A stretch of DNA of 64,000 nucleotides from Rhodococcus sp. W8901 (GTDB lineage: Bacteria > Actinomycetota > Actinomycetes > Mycobacteriales > Mycobacteriaceae), in the NCBI RefSeq assembly GCF_013348805.1, contig NZ_CP054690.1, positions 3,658,001 through 3,722,000 of the forward strand, in the 5' to 3' direction. Shown here piece after piece: positions 53,501 to 62,022 of this stretch. Made by a program: the position numbers and the translations under genes. Position 1 is the first letter of the stretch. The number at the start of each line of letters is the position of its first letter. The notes below the pieces were generated by a model. It saw nothing but the letters and a program-made list of their open reading frames with translations. It did not search any database and was not told where the DNA came from.

Positions 53501-53760
53501 TCCGCCGGAGCGGTCTGCGCGGCACCGGACACGGTGGCGTGGATGCGCTCGGCGATATCGCGCTGGAGGCTGGACTGCGCGCTGCGCAAATCGGTGCCCA
53601 GCGCTGCGGCCTCCGCGAGCACCTGCTTGCTCGTGACACCGAGCAGCTTGGCGAGCGCGTGCACGCGGATCTTCTCGGGGAGCACCGGGGTGGTACTCGG
53701 GTCGACCGACGCTTCCGCGATCGGTTCCTGAACAGTTTCGGGCGGCGCTTGATCGGCCAC
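50506..53760 (-). CDS. rne: Ribonuclease E (Rne/Rng family) with long disordered arms
   Basis: 1084 residues. N-terminal about 28-75 resembles the IF-2 N-terminal domain (KIRVHALAKLLGVTSKQVLAEAAAL). Residues about 80-430 are disordered Glu/Ala/Pro- and Arg-rich stretches, including a run of more than ten Arg/Lys ([13 protein letters not shown]). The catalytic core follows: S1 domain (GNVYLGRVQNVLPSMEAAFIDIGRGRNGVLYAGEV), 5'-sensor and DNase-I-like domain with metal Asp in VDVNTGKFTG and VVDFIDM, and the Zn-link CEHCHGRG. The C-terminal 200 residues are again low-complexity, likely a degradosome scaffold. Start GTG 53760 has GAGGAG 6 nt upstream. It is the main mRNA-decay and rRNA-processing enzyme. 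Confidence 0.95.
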   Translation of the reverse strand: MADQAPPETVQEPIAEASVDPSTTPVLPEKIRVHALAKLLGVTSKQVLAEAAALGTDLRSAQSSLQRDIAERIHATVSGAAQTAPAEPAAEPVVETASAEAAPVEPEPAAEPAPAEKPAPRKRARKKAAPKVEVAAEPVIEAATETEAPAEATPVEPARSGDDFTGLFTNVELGTEHESAAAPAVVQAPLFLQPEAAAAETAPRRRRSRRAAAAPEVTDESQTAADEAAPAAVAEDAEATSGAREDTESTEDTETAAGAESADGGESEGGEQQRRRRRGRRGRGRGRGEQQADGAESDDTDEADNAEKAHEADKATASEDDAVEAAEAPESAEDEHAESDESGDSSRRRRRRRRRKGGSDGEVSSEDDPPNTVVHEREPRNKARAVKDEVQGISGSTRLEAKRQRRRDGRDAGRRRPPILSESEFLARREAVDRVMVVREKVGGTNPAASTQVAVLEDGVLVEHFVTGSSSSSMVGNVYLGRVQNVLPSMEAAFIDIGRGRNGVLYAGEVNWEAAGLGGNSRKIEQALRPGDQVLVQVSKDPVGHKGARLTTQISLAGRFLVYVPGGTSTGISRKLPDTERKRLKEILREIVPADAGVIIRTASEGVSEEELSRDVTRLQTQWATIEEQAAKAKEGKSGTPQALYEEPDLLVKVVRDLFNEDFSKLVIEGEKAWSTVETYIKTVAPDLLPRVERHVVESGTPDVFETHRIDEQLAKALDRKVWLPSGGTLVIDRTEAMTVVDVNTGKFTGAGGNLEETVTRNNLEAAEEIVRQMRLRDIGGMIVVDFIDMVLESNRDLVLRRLTEALGRDRTRHQVSEVTSLGLVQMTRKKLGTGLVEAFSTTCEHCHGRGIIVHSEPVEVKSTDDGGRGQSKESGGRKKRGRDRAAAAAPEPVADGQQAHPHPSPEESAADATVKRAHPVALAMASHHGEHESHPDEHASHEAGVELEPQPQAKSEPKPEPETKPEPETPAASDADTEKEAAPRGRRRSRRVSRAAAAPVGETSDTGTVFVIPVTEPESAPEPESVPSAAPEAPKEAAPAVAEASVEAAGPSESSDGEVPPARRPRRRRAAARPAGPPVDAEA

Positions 53761-53859
53761 GTATTCTCCTCGAGCCCCCGGGCGCGTCCACCCGTCTTTC
53801 ATCGGATGTGACGCGGCCGCGCGGGGGCGATGGTTGTGTACTCGCACCGGGGGTACGAG

Positions 53860-53889
53860 ATTGTATGGTCTCGCTCCACGTGGTTCACA
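53860..53889 (-). promoter_or_regulatory. Probable rne promoter
   Basis: TACAAT (complement of 53860-53865) with TGTGAA 18 bp upstream (complement of 53884-53889). It gives a 5' leader of roughly 90 nt, where RNase E autoregulation could act; no homology to the enterobacterial rne leader is implied. Confidence 0.5.
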
Positions 53890-54165
53890 GTGTCCGTTAA
53901 TCACTGCGGAATCGCGCGGTGCCTGGCTGGATGGCGGCGATCCACGGCGCGAGCGCCTGACCGTTCACGACGTGAGCGCCTGATCATCCAGCGTGCCGCA
54001 CGGAACAGGGATTACCTGCGCCGGTAGGGCAGCGATGACGGGCTTCGCACCGTGGTGTCATCCGATCGGATCCGCGTGGAGCAAAATTGCGGTCCGACCG
54101 ATTTCAGTATCCCACACCTGGGCCGGGTGTCCTCTCATCGGCGCACCGGTAGGTGGCAAAACAAA
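53890..54165. other. Intergenic stretch between rne and ndk, no gene found
   Basis: I see no convincing coding frame on either strand. It holds a 10-bp direct repeat GAGCGCCTGA (about 53949 and 53974) and AT-richer patches near 54080-54165. It probably carries upstream rne promoter sequence only. Confidence 0.5.
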
Positions 54166-54202
54166 GGGACGCTCCGCGGGCACGACGGCCCGGGAGCGTC
54201 CC
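54166..54202 (-). terminator. Terminator of the valS-folC-DUF4233-ndk unit
   Basis: 10-bp perfect stem GGGACGCTCC/GGAGCGTCCC (54166-54175 with 54193-54202) with inner GCGGG/CCCG pairing, 12 nt past the ndk stop; on the transcribed strand the stem is followed by TTTGTTTTGCC. Confidence 0.9.
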
Positions 54203-54214
54203 GAGTTGTGGGCC

Positions 54215-54634
54215 TCAGGCCCGAGCGAGCTGGGGAAACCAGAGCGCGATCTCACGCTCGGCCGACTCGACGGAGTCGGATCCGTGGACCAGATTCTGTC
54301 CGCCGTCGAGGGCCAGGTCGGCACGGATGGTGCCGGGGACCGCCTTCTCGACCGGGTCGGTACCACCGGCGATCTGACGGAACGCGGCGATCGCGCGCGG
54401 GCCTTCGAGCACAGCGGCCACGAGCGGCCCGGAGGTGATGAAGTCGAGCAGCCCCGGGTAGAACGGCTTGCCTTCGTGTTCGGCGTAATGCGTCGCGGCG
54501 ACATCGCCGGGCGCCGTCCGCAGTTCCATCGCCGCAATGGTCAGACCCTTGCGTTCGATGCGGGAGAGGATCTCGCCGACATAGCCACGGGCCACGCCGT
54601 CGGGCTTGATCAGTACCAGGGTGCGCTCAGTCAC
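54215..54634 (-). CDS. ndk: Nucleoside diphosphate kinase
   Basis: 139 residues: [42 protein letters not shown], and the phospho-His motif [16 protein letters not shown]. Balances NTP and dNTP pools. GTG 54634 has TAGGCT 7 nt before it (54642-54647), so besides reading through from DUF4233 it may have its own leaderless transcript. Confidence 0.97.
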   Translation of the reverse strand: MTERTLVLIKPDGVARGYVGEILSRIERKGLTIAAMELRTAPGDVAATHYAEHEGKPFYPGLLDFITSGPLVAAVLEGPRAIAAFRQIAGGTDPVEKAVPGTIRADLALDGGQNLVHGSDSVESAEREIALWFPQLARA

Positions 54635-54652
54635 GGCGAACAGCCTAGACGG

Positions 54653-55054
54653 TCAGTCTCGTTGCCCCGGCAGCAGACCCCGCTCGATCCGGCGCGCGAT
54701 GTCCTTGCGCAGGTACACGATGTACAGCCACACCGCACCGAACAGAAGACCGATCACGCCGAGCGCGGTGTCGATGAAGAAGCCGAGGATCGTGAGAACC
54801 TGCAGCGTGAGGTTGAACTTCATCGCCCACGGTCGTCCCTGCACTCCGGCGCCCAGGATCATCAGCAGCGCCAGCACACAGATGTACAGGCCCGACGCCC
54901 ACGTCAGGCCCTTCGAGTTGACGACGGCAACGACGGGTAGCGCCAACAGCACCACGATCGCCTCGAGGATGAGGGTTCCCGCCATCACACCGCGGAAGCC
55001 CTTCCACGGATCCTTCGCCGGCGGCTGGAACTGGGGTTCTGGGGTGTCGCTCAC
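54653..55054 (-). CDS. DUF4233 membrane protein
   Basis: 133 residues, four hydrophobic segments: GVMAGTLILEAIVVLLALPVV, LTWASGLYICVLALLMILGAG, FNLTLQVLTILGFFIDTALG, and GLLFGAVWLYIVYLRKDIARR. This family always sits between folC and ndk in actinobacteria; its function is unknown. GTG 55054 overlaps the folC stop as GTGA. Confidence 0.9.
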   Translation of the reverse strand: MSDTPEPQFQPPAKDPWKGFRGVMAGTLILEAIVVLLALPVVAVVNSKGLTWASGLYICVLALLMILGAGVQGRPWAMKFNLTLQVLTILGFFIDTALGVIGLLFGAVWLYIVYLRKDIARRIERGLLPGQRD

Positions 55055-56481
55055 GCGGGGTCCTTTCCGAACAGGGAGCGGGCAACGCCCGCGGTGACGA
55101 CCGAACCGGTGACGACGACGCCCGCCCCCGAGACTGCCTCACCGGGCTCGGCGACCTCCTCGGCCAGCCCGATCGCGGTCTCGAGCGCGTCGGCCAGGGT
55201 GGGCGCGACGACGACCCGCTCGTCGCCGAACCGTGCCACGGCACGGTTCGCGAGGTCCTCGACATCCATCGCCCGAGGCGATCCGTTGTGCGTGACGACG
55301 AGCTCGTCGAATACAGGCTCGAGTGCGTCGAGGATGCCGTCGACGTCCTTGTCCCCCATGACGCTGACGACACCGACGAGCTTGCGGAAGTCGAACTCGG
55401 CAACCAGCGCGGCCGCCAGGGCCTGCGCCCCGTGCGGGTTGTGCGCGGCATCGAGGAACACGGTCGGCGCGCTGCGGACCCGTTCGAGACGGCCCGGGTT
55501 GACGACGGACGCGAAGCCCGCACGGATCGCATCCGCGTCGAGCTGCCGGTCGGGTCCGGCACCGAAGAACGCCTCGACCGCGGCGAGCGCGAGCGACGCG
55601 TTGCGCGCCTGGTGCTCGCCATGCAGCGGCAGGAAGATGTCCTCGTACACGCCGCCGAGGCCCTGCAGCTCGAGCTGCTGGCCGCCGATCGCGATCTGCC
55701 GACGCAGTACCCGGAACTCCGAGCCCTCACGCGCCACCGCGGCGTCCGCCTCGACGGCCCGGCGCAGCAGCACGTCCATCGCCTCGGGGCTCTGCTCGGC
55801 GATGATCGCGACGGTGTCGATCGGGGCGACGCCCTCGACTCCGCTCTCGCGACCCTTCTTGATGATCCCGGCCTTCTCCCCCGCGATCGACTCGAGGTCG
55901 GGGCCCAGGTACTCGACGTGGTCGAGCCCGATCGGCGTGATCACCGCGACCTGGGCGTTGATGACGTTGGTGGCATCCCACTTGCCGCCCAGACCGGTCT
56001 CGACGACCGCGACGTCGACCGGCGCCTCCGCGAAGGCGGCGTAGGCCATCGCCGTGGTGACCTCGAACTTGCTCATCGCGGGACCACCGGCAGCCTCGGA
56101 CTGCCTGTCGATCATCGCGATGTACGGCTCGAGCTCGCGGTACGTGTCGATGTAGGTGCGCACCGGGATCGGCGCGCCGTCGATGCTGATCCGCTCGGTC
56201 GCCAGCTGCAGGTGCGGACTGGTGGTCCGGCCGGTCCGCCGATGCAGGTGGGTGAGCAGGGCGTCGATCATCCGCGTCACCGACGTCTTGCCGTTGGTGC
56301 CGGCGACATGGATGGCCGGGTAGCTGAGCTGCGGCGAGCCGAGCAGATCCATCAACGCGGAGATCCGGGTCAGCGACGGCTCGATCTTGGTCTCGGGCCA
56401 GCGCTTGTCCAGTTCCGCCTCGACGAGCGCGAGTTCGGCGAGGTCGACCGGGGTGGGATCTCCCGGGCGTTCGGTGCTCAC
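55051..56481 (-). CDS. folC: Folylpolyglutamate synthase / dihydrofolate synthase
   Basis: 476-residue Mur-ligase-like enzyme that adds glutamate to dihydropteroate and to folates. It has [35 protein letters not shown] (P-loop), [23 protein letters not shown] and [14 protein letters not shown]. Start GTG 56481, overlapping the valS stop as GTGA; the much longer upstream frame is antisense-like read-through of valS. Confidence 0.96.
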   Translation of the reverse strand: MSTERPGDPTPVDLAELALVEAELDKRWPETKIEPSLTRISALMDLLGSPQLSYPAIHVAGTNGKTSVTRMIDALLTHLHRRTGRTTSPHLQLATERISIDGAPIPVRTYIDTYRELEPYIAMIDRQSEAAGGPAMSKFEVTTAMAYAAFAEAPVDVAVVETGLGGKWDATNVINAQVAVITPIGLDHVEYLGPDLESIAGEKAGIIKKGRESGVEGVAPIDTVAIIAEQSPEAMDVLLRRAVEADAAVAREGSEFRVLRRQIAIGGQQLELQGLGGVYEDIFLPLHGEHQARNASLALAAVEAFFGAGPDRQLDADAIRAGFASVVNPGRLERVRSAPTVFLDAAHNPHGAQALAAALVAEFDFRKLVGVVSVMGDKDVDGILDALEPVFDELVVTHNGSPRAMDVEDLANRAVARFGDERVVVAPTLADALETAIGLAEEVAEPGEAVSGAGVVVTGSVVTAGVARSLFGKDPA

Positions 56482-59138
56482 GCTCCGCCCAGCTCCTTCA
56501 GACGTGCGGACATGCGGGCGATCTCCTCCTGCGCCACCTGCTGACGGGCGCGGATCTTGTCGACGACCGCGTCGGGGGCCTTCGCGAGGAACGCCTCGTT
56601 GGACAGCTTCGCGGTGGTGCCCGCAAGCTCCTTCTCGGCGGCCGCGAGGTCCTTCTCCAGACGCTTCTTCTCGGCGCCCAGGTCGACGGTGCCCGACGTG
56701 TCGAGTTCCACGGTCACGGTGGCCTTGCTCAGGCGCACCTCGACCGAGGCGGTCGCGGAGAAGCCGTCGGCGGGCTCGGTGAGCTTGGCGAGTGCCGCCA
56801 CCGAGGCGAGCTGGCCCTCGACGTCGGCGTCGGCCGCACCGGACAGGCGCGCGGCCACCTTCTGCGACGGCTTGAGGCCCTGGTCGCTGCGGAAACGACG
56901 CACCTCGGTGACGAGGCGCTGCATGTCCTCGATCCGCTGCGCGGCAACGGGATCCGCGGCAACGCCGGTGGCGGTCGGCCAGTCGGCGATCACGACGGAC
57001 TCGCCACCGGTGAGCACCTTCCACAGCGTCTCGGTGACGAACGGGATCACCGGGTGCAGCATCCGCAGCAGCGTGTCGAGGACGTTTCCGAGGACCGCCT
57101 TGGTGCCCTCGGCGTGGTCGGAGCCCTCCGCCAGCTGCACCTTGGCGAGCTCGAGGTACCAGTCGCACACCTCGTCCCACGCGAAGTGGTAGAGCGCCTC
57201 GCACGCCTTGGAGAACTCGAACTTCTCGAATGCCTCGTCGACCTCGGTACGGACCTGCTCGAGCCGGTCCAGGATCCAGCGGTCGGCGTCGGTGAGCTGA
57301 TCGCGCGCCGGCAGGTCCGCGACGACGGCACCGTTCATCAGCGCGAACTTGGTGGCGTTGAACAGCTTGTTCGCGAAGTTCCGCGACGACTGCGCATGGT
57401 CCTCACCGACGGCGAGGTCGCTGCCCGGGTTGGCGCCGCGGGCGAGCGTGAAGCGCAGCGCGTCGGCGCCGAAGCGGTCGACCCAGTCGAGCGGGTCGAT
57501 GCCGTTGCCGCGCGACTTCGACATCTTCTTGCCGAACTGGTCGCGGACCAGGCCGTGCAGGAACAGGTCCTGGAACGGCACCTTGCCGCCGCCCACCGCG
57601 TCGTCGCCGGCCACGTACGTGCCGAACATCATCATCCGGGCCACCCAGAAGAACAGGATGTCGTAGCCGGTGACGAGAACGCTGGTGGGGTAGAACTTCT
57701 CGATCTCGGGGGTCTTGTCGGGCCAGCCCATCGTGGAGAACGGCCACAGGCCCGACGAGAACCACGTGTCGAGGACGTCGGGGTCCTGCTCCCAGCCCTC
57801 GGGTGCGGTCTCGTCCGGGCCGAAGCACTGCACCTCGCCGTTCGGTCCGTACCAGATCGGGATGCGGTGGCCCCACCACAGCTGGCGCGAGATGCACCAG
57901 TCGTGCATGTTGTCGACCCATGCGAACCAGCGCGGCTCCTGGCTGGCGGGGTGAATGACGGTGTCGCCGTTGCGAACCGCGTCACCGGCGGCCTTGGCGA
58001 GCGCATCGACCTTGACCCACCACTGCATCGACAGCCGCGGCTCGATGGTCTCGCCCGAACGCTCGGAGTGGCCGACGCTGTGCACGTACGGGCGCTTCTC
58101 GGCGACGACGCGGCCCTGCTCGGCGAGCACCTCGCGGACCTTCACGCGGGCCTCGAAGCGGTCCATGCCGTCGAACTGCGTTCCGGTGTCGGCGATCTTG
58201 CCGGTCTTGTCCATGATGGTCGGCATCGGCAGGCTGTGCCGGACGCCCATCTCGAAGTCGTTGGGGTCGTGCGCGGGCGTGATCTTCACGGCGCCGGTGC
58301 CGAACGCGGGGTCGACGTAGTCGTCGGCGATGATCGGGATCTGCCGGCCGGTGAAGGGGTGCTCGAGCGTGGTGCCGACGAGGTGCTTGTAGCGCTCGTC
58401 GTCGGGGTGGACGGCGACCGCGGTGTCACCGAGCATCGTCTCGACACGGGTGGTCGCGACGATGACGTGCGGCTCGTCGTCGTTCAGCGAGCCGTAGCGC
58501 AGCGAGACGAGCTCGCCCTCGACCTCCTCGAACTTCACCTCGATGTCCGAGATCGCGGTCTGCAGCACCGGCGACCAGTTGACGAGGCGCTCGGCGCGGT
58601 AGATGAGGCCGTCGTCGTACAGGCGCTTGAAGATGGTCTGGACGGCGCGCGAGAGGCCCTCGTCCATCGTGAAGCGGTCGCGGGACCAGTCGACGCCGTC
58701 GCCGATGCGACGCATCTGGCCCTGGATGGTGCCGCCGGACTCGCGCTTCCAGTCCCAGACCTTCTCGATGAACTGCTCGCGGCCGAAGTCTTCCTTCTTC
58801 TTGCCGTCCGCGGCCAACTGCTTCTCGACGATCGTCTGCGTCGCGATGCCGGCGTGATCCATGCCGGGCAGCCACAGCACCTCGAAGCCCTGCATGCGCT
58901 TGCGGCGGCACAGCGCGTCCATCAGGGTGTGGTCGAGCGCATGGCCCATGTGGAGGCTGCCGGTGACGTTCGGCGGCGGCAGCACGATCGAGTAGCCGGG
59001 ATTGTCGCTCGACGGGTCGGCCGTGAAGTAACCGGCGTCTACCCAGCCCTGATACAAGTCGGCCTCTACCGCACTGGGATCCCAGCTCTTGGGGAGGGCG
59101 TCTGCGGGGTTCTGGGGAGTCTCTGGCGCACTGGTCAC
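56478..59138 (-). CDS. valS: Valyl-tRNA synthetase
   Basis: 886 residues, class I synthetase: [18 protein letters not shown] (HIGH motif as HMGH), a CP1 editing domain ([32 protein letters not shown]), [17 protein letters not shown] (KMSKS), an anticodon-binding domain and a C-terminal coiled coil ([26 protein letters not shown]). GTG 59138 has TACGAT 6 nt upstream (59145-59150), so transcription and translation may start together. It heads valS-folC-DUF4233-ndk. The upstream region carries a 10-G run on this strand. Confidence 0.97.
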   Translation of the reverse strand: MTSAPETPQNPADALPKSWDPSAVEADLYQGWVDAGYFTADPSSDNPGYSIVLPPPNVTGSLHMGHALDHTLMDALCRRKRMQGFEVLWLPGMDHAGIATQTIVEKQLAADGKKKEDFGREQFIEKVWDWKRESGGTIQGQMRRIGDGVDWSRDRFTMDEGLSRAVQTIFKRLYDDGLIYRAERLVNWSPVLQTAISDIEVKFEEVEGELVSLRYGSLNDDEPHVIVATTRVETMLGDTAVAVHPDDERYKHLVGTTLEHPFTGRQIPIIADDYVDPAFGTGAVKITPAHDPNDFEMGVRHSLPMPTIMDKTGKIADTGTQFDGMDRFEARVKVREVLAEQGRVVAEKRPYVHSVGHSERSGETIEPRLSMQWWVKVDALAKAAGDAVRNGDTVIHPASQEPRWFAWVDNMHDWCISRQLWWGHRIPIWYGPNGEVQCFGPDETAPEGWEQDPDVLDTWFSSGLWPFSTMGWPDKTPEIEKFYPTSVLVTGYDILFFWVARMMMFGTYVAGDDAVGGGKVPFQDLFLHGLVRDQFGKKMSKSRGNGIDPLDWVDRFGADALRFTLARGANPGSDLAVGEDHAQSSRNFANKLFNATKFALMNGAVVADLPARDQLTDADRWILDRLEQVRTEVDEAFEKFEFSKACEALYHFAWDEVCDWYLELAKVQLAEGSDHAEGTKAVLGNVLDTLLRMLHPVIPFVTETLWKVLTGGESVVIADWPTATGVAADPVAAQRIEDMQRLVTEVRRFRSDQGLKPSQKVAARLSGAADADVEGQLASVAALAKLTEPADGFSATASVEVRLSKATVTVELDTSGTVDLGAEKKRLEKDLAAAEKELAGTTAKLSNEAFLAKAPDAVVDKIRARQQVAQEEIARMSARLKELGGA

Positions 59139-59188
59139 CCCCCAATCGTAGTCAGTGCCGCCGAATCGTCCGGACCCGGCTCGGCGCC

Positions 59189-59211
59189 CCCATCGCCCCC
59201 GCCCCCCCCCC
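59189..59211 (-). other. Guanine-run cluster upstream of valS, potential G-quadruplex
   Basis: On the minus strand three G-tracts (10, 5 and 5 G) lie within about 25 nt, 50 nt before the valS start. A long homopolymer next to a leaderless promoter could be length-variable or fold as a quadruplex. Confidence 0.5.
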
Positions 59212-59217
59212 TCGCGT

Positions 59218-59271
59218 TTTGCGCACTTATCGGTCCCGGCTCGGCCCGTCCAGGAACGACAAGTGCGCAAA
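59218..59271. terminator. Long-loop palindrome between the S9 peptidase and valS
   Basis: 11-bp perfect arms TTTGCGCACTT/AAGTGCGCAAA (59218-59228 with 59261-59271) around a 32-nt loop, starting 8 nt after the peptidase stop. It could terminate the peptidase mRNA; the layout also resembles a dispersed palindromic intergenic repeat. No second copy is in the window. Confidence 0.6.
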
Positions 59272-59279
59272 TCGGCGGA

Positions 59280-61328
59280 TCAGGATCCCAGTACATCGGG
59301 CAGTGGCACGTCCTCCTCGAGCACGTGCTCGGCGAGGAACGACTCCACCACCTGGTACCAGATCTTGGCGTGCTGGGGGCTGAGCACCCAGTGGTTCTCG
59401 TCGGGGAAGTACAGGAACCGGTGGTCGGTCTCCCCCTGGGCGTCGGCGGGCAGCCCCGACTCGGACAGCAGTTCGTACCAGAGCCGCAGTCCCTCACCGA
59501 TCGGCACGCGGTAGTCCTTGTCGCCATGGATCACCAGCATCGGGGTGACGATGTCGGCGACGTACAGGTGCGGGGAGTTCTCGAACGCCATCTCGGGCGT
59601 CATCTCGCGCTGCCAGTACCAGGCGGCGTCGGTGGTGGGACCGAACTGGTCCAGCGCCCACAGGCTCGCGTGCGTGACGATCGCCTTGAAGCGGTCGGTG
59701 TGGCCGGCGATCCAGTTCGCCATGTAGCCGCCGAACGAGCCGCCCATCGCGGCCGTTCGCTTCGCGTCGATCTCCGGCAGCGCCTCCGCGGCGTCGGTGA
59801 TCGCCATCAGATCGGTGTAGGGCGCCTTGCCCCACTGTCCCCAGCCGCGTTGGACGAAGTCCTGACCGTATCCGGTGGACAGCGCGGGATCCGGCAGCAG
59901 CACCGCGTACCCCTTGGCGACCAGCAGCCACGGGTTCCAGCGCCACGACCACGTGTTCCACGAATTCAGCGGGCCGCCGTGCACCCACAGCAGCAGCGGC
60001 GCCGGGCGTTCCGCCGACGCCGAGTCGGGCAGTGCCAGCCACGAGCGCAGCGGGGTGCCGTCGGCGGCCTGCCCCACTACCTCGGCGAGGCGGCCGGGCA
60101 GCCGGGGCGACACCGACGGGGCACGCAGTTCCGTGACGGAGCCGACGTCGCCGACGAGGGCGATCCGCACCGGGTGCGGCGGCCGCGCGTACGAGGCGCG
60201 CATCGCGTACACCGCGGAGCCGTCCGGGGCCGGACGCAGATCGGTGTAGGCGGCGTCGTCGGTCGTGAGCGCCGCCGGTGTATCGCCGCGCAGCAGGAAG
60301 ATCGGGCCGCGACCGCGGTCGTCGGCGGTGACGAGCAGGCCGTCACCGCCCGGCAGCCACGCGACGGCCGTCGGCCAACGATCCCAGCCCGGGGCGAGAT
60401 CCTCGACGACCCGGCTCGCGAAGGTGATGCGGTGCAGCGTGATTCGTGGCGCCTGCTCCGGATCCCCGTGGGATTCACGCAGGTACACGACCTGCGTGCC
60501 GTCGGGCGAGATCGCCGGATGCAACAAGTCCGCCGTGTCGTCCTCGACGAGCGTGGTGCGCTCCCCCGTCGCCACGTCGATCCGCACCAGGATCGTGCGC
60601 ATCGTGCCGAGTACACCCGGGACCGACCAGGTGCTGACGACGAACGATCCGTCGTCGGCGAGCGCGTAGTCGGCGTCGCGCAGCGCGACGCCCGGCATCG
60701 GCGTCAGGTCGTCGAGCACGATTTCCTCGGCGGCACCGCCGCTGGTGGCACCTGCCAGCAGGTGCGGGACGTCGGGGCCGAGGTCGTGGTCCCAGTGCCG
60801 CACCGGGTATCCGGTGTGCAGGACGGCCGAGACCTTCTTGTCCTTGCGCTCGCCGCGGATCCGCTCGTCGTCCTCGACCGTCCCGGAGGCCCCGAGGACA
60901 CCGGTGCTCACCACGACGCGCGCCGCCGACCGCGCGGCACGCACGCCCGCGATCCCGCCACCGCGTCCGGCCACCCGGCAGGCCTCGCCACCGGCGGCGG
61001 GCAGGCGCCACAGTGACGCCGCCGTGTCGTCGGAGTCGTCGGGCGAGGGCCGCGTCGACGTGAACAGCAGATCGCCGTCGTGGGTGAACGCGGCGCCGGA
61101 TTCGCCCTTCGATCCCCACGTGAGCCGCCGCGCGGGGCCCGCACCGGCCGGATCGATCTCCCACAGCGCGGACACGTACTTGGTGGCCGTGTCGTCGAGC
61201 ACCGCCTGCGCGACGACGAGCCGGGTGCCGTCCGGGGACAGCTCGAGGCCGGACATGCGAGGCAGGGCGAGGTAGTCGTCCAGGTCCTGGAAGGGGGTGC
61301 CGAGAGAGTGCTGCGGGGTCGAGGTCAC
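59280..61328 (-). CDS. S9-family prolyl oligopeptidase / acylaminoacyl-peptidase
   Basis: 682 residues: an N-terminal seven-bladed beta-propeller (repeats such as ISPDGTQVVYLRESHGDPEQ and LSPDGTRLVVAQ) and a C-terminal alpha/beta hydrolase with PLLLWVHGGPLNSWNTWSW, nucleophile GGSFGGYM near residue 530, acid in VIHGDKDYRVP and His in FPDENHWVLSPQH. No signal peptide, so cytoplasmic peptide turnover. It starts at GTG 61328. Exact specificity (dipeptidyl, acylaminoacyl) cannot be read. Confidence 0.93.
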   Translation of the reverse strand: MTSTPQHSLGTPFQDLDDYLALPRMSGLELSPDGTRLVVAQAVLDDTATKYVSALWEIDPAGAGPARRLTWGSKGESGAAFTHDGDLLFTSTRPSPDDSDDTAASLWRLPAAGGEACRVAGRGGGIAGVRAARSAARVVVSTGVLGASGTVEDDERIRGERKDKKVSAVLHTGYPVRHWDHDLGPDVPHLLAGATSGGAAEEIVLDDLTPMPGVALRDADYALADDGSFVVSTWSVPGVLGTMRTILVRIDVATGERTTLVEDDTADLLHPAISPDGTQVVYLRESHGDPEQAPRITLHRITFASRVVEDLAPGWDRWPTAVAWLPGGDGLLVTADDRGRGPIFLLRGDTPAALTTDDAAYTDLRPAPDGSAVYAMRASYARPPHPVRIALVGDVGSVTELRAPSVSPRLPGRLAEVVGQAADGTPLRSWLALPDSASAERPAPLLLWVHGGPLNSWNTWSWRWNPWLLVAKGYAVLLPDPALSTGYGQDFVQRGWGQWGKAPYTDLMAITDAAEALPEIDAKRTAAMGGSFGGYMANWIAGHTDRFKAIVTHASLWALDQFGPTTDAAWYWQREMTPEMAFENSPHLYVADIVTPMLVIHGDKDYRVPIGEGLRLWYELLSESGLPADAQGETDHRFLYFPDENHWVLSPQHAKIWYQVVESFLAEHVLEEDVPLPDVLGS

Positions 61329-61391
61329 CCCTGATTGGTACCACGCCGAGACGGCCCGTGACGGCCGTCACGGTGCACGTTCACGATGCGA

Positions 61392-62000
61392 TCACCGCGG
61401 ATTGCGCCACATCTTCCACAGTGTCGGACCACCGTTCGGGATCACGATCTCTCCGGTGACCTCGAACCCGAAGCGTTCGTAGTAGGGGATGTTCGCGTGC
61501 TTGCTGGATTCGAGGTAGGCCGGCGCCGCCTCGGCATCGCAGCGGGACAGGCGCGAGTTCAGCAGTGCCTTGCCGTAACCGCCACCGCGGCCTGCCGAGG
61601 AGGTGCCGATGGTCGCCAGATACCAGTGCGGTTCGGTGGGATGTGCCGACTCGAGCGCATGCGAGACCTCGGCACCGACGCGCAGGTACCGGCCCAGTGC
61701 GCGCGCCACGGTCGGCAGGCTCAGGAAGGAATCGAACGCCGACTGCTTCCACCGGCCCGGCGGATCCCACAGCGCACCGCCGACGATGGTGCCGTCGGCC
61801 GACTCGGCCAGCTCCGCACCCCCGCCGGAGAGATGGTGGTAGCGGATCTCCGCCGCGAACAACCGGGCCAGGCCGGCCGGCCGCTTCGAGGCGTCGGGCA
61901 ACATCCAGCTCATCACGGGATCGTCGTCGAACGCCTCGGCCAGCGCACGTGAGAGCGCGGGAATGTCCGGTCGGGTCACGGGTCGCACGACGGCTGCCAT
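61392..62000 (-). CDS. GNAT acetyltransferase
   Basis: 202 residues: RPVTRPDIPALSRALAEAFDDDPVMSWMLPD, HWYLATIGTSSAGRGGGYGKALL (acetyl-CoA loop) and AYLESSKHANIPYYERFGFEVTGE, ending GGPTLWKMWRNPR. This layout is common among streptomycete and rhodococcal acetyltransferases of unknown substrate, some next to toxin or antibiotic genes. TACTCT 7 nt before ATG 62000 (62008-62013) suggests a leaderless start. Confidence 0.88.
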   Translation of the reverse strand: MAAVVRPVTRPDIPALSRALAEAFDDDPVMSWMLPDASKRPAGLARLFAAEIRYHHLSGGGAELAESADGTIVGGALWDPPGRWKQSAFDSFLSLPTVARALGRYLRVGAEVSHALESAHPTEPHWYLATIGTSSAGRGGGYGKALLNSRLSRCDAEAAPAYLESSKHANIPYYERFGFEVTGEIVIPNGGPTLWKMWRNPR

Positions 62001-62022
62001 AACCGCGAGAGTACCGGCCGGG

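Noticed and set aside
53761-54165. Search for a small RNA or gene between rne and ndk
   Set aside because: No conserved-looking frame, no clear promoter-terminator pair of its own; only the rne promoter and ndk terminator can be supported.
55051-57204. A 717-codon frame extending folC into valS
   Set aside because: The folC start is fixed by the GTGA overlap with valS at 56478-56481; upstream residues are shadow translation.
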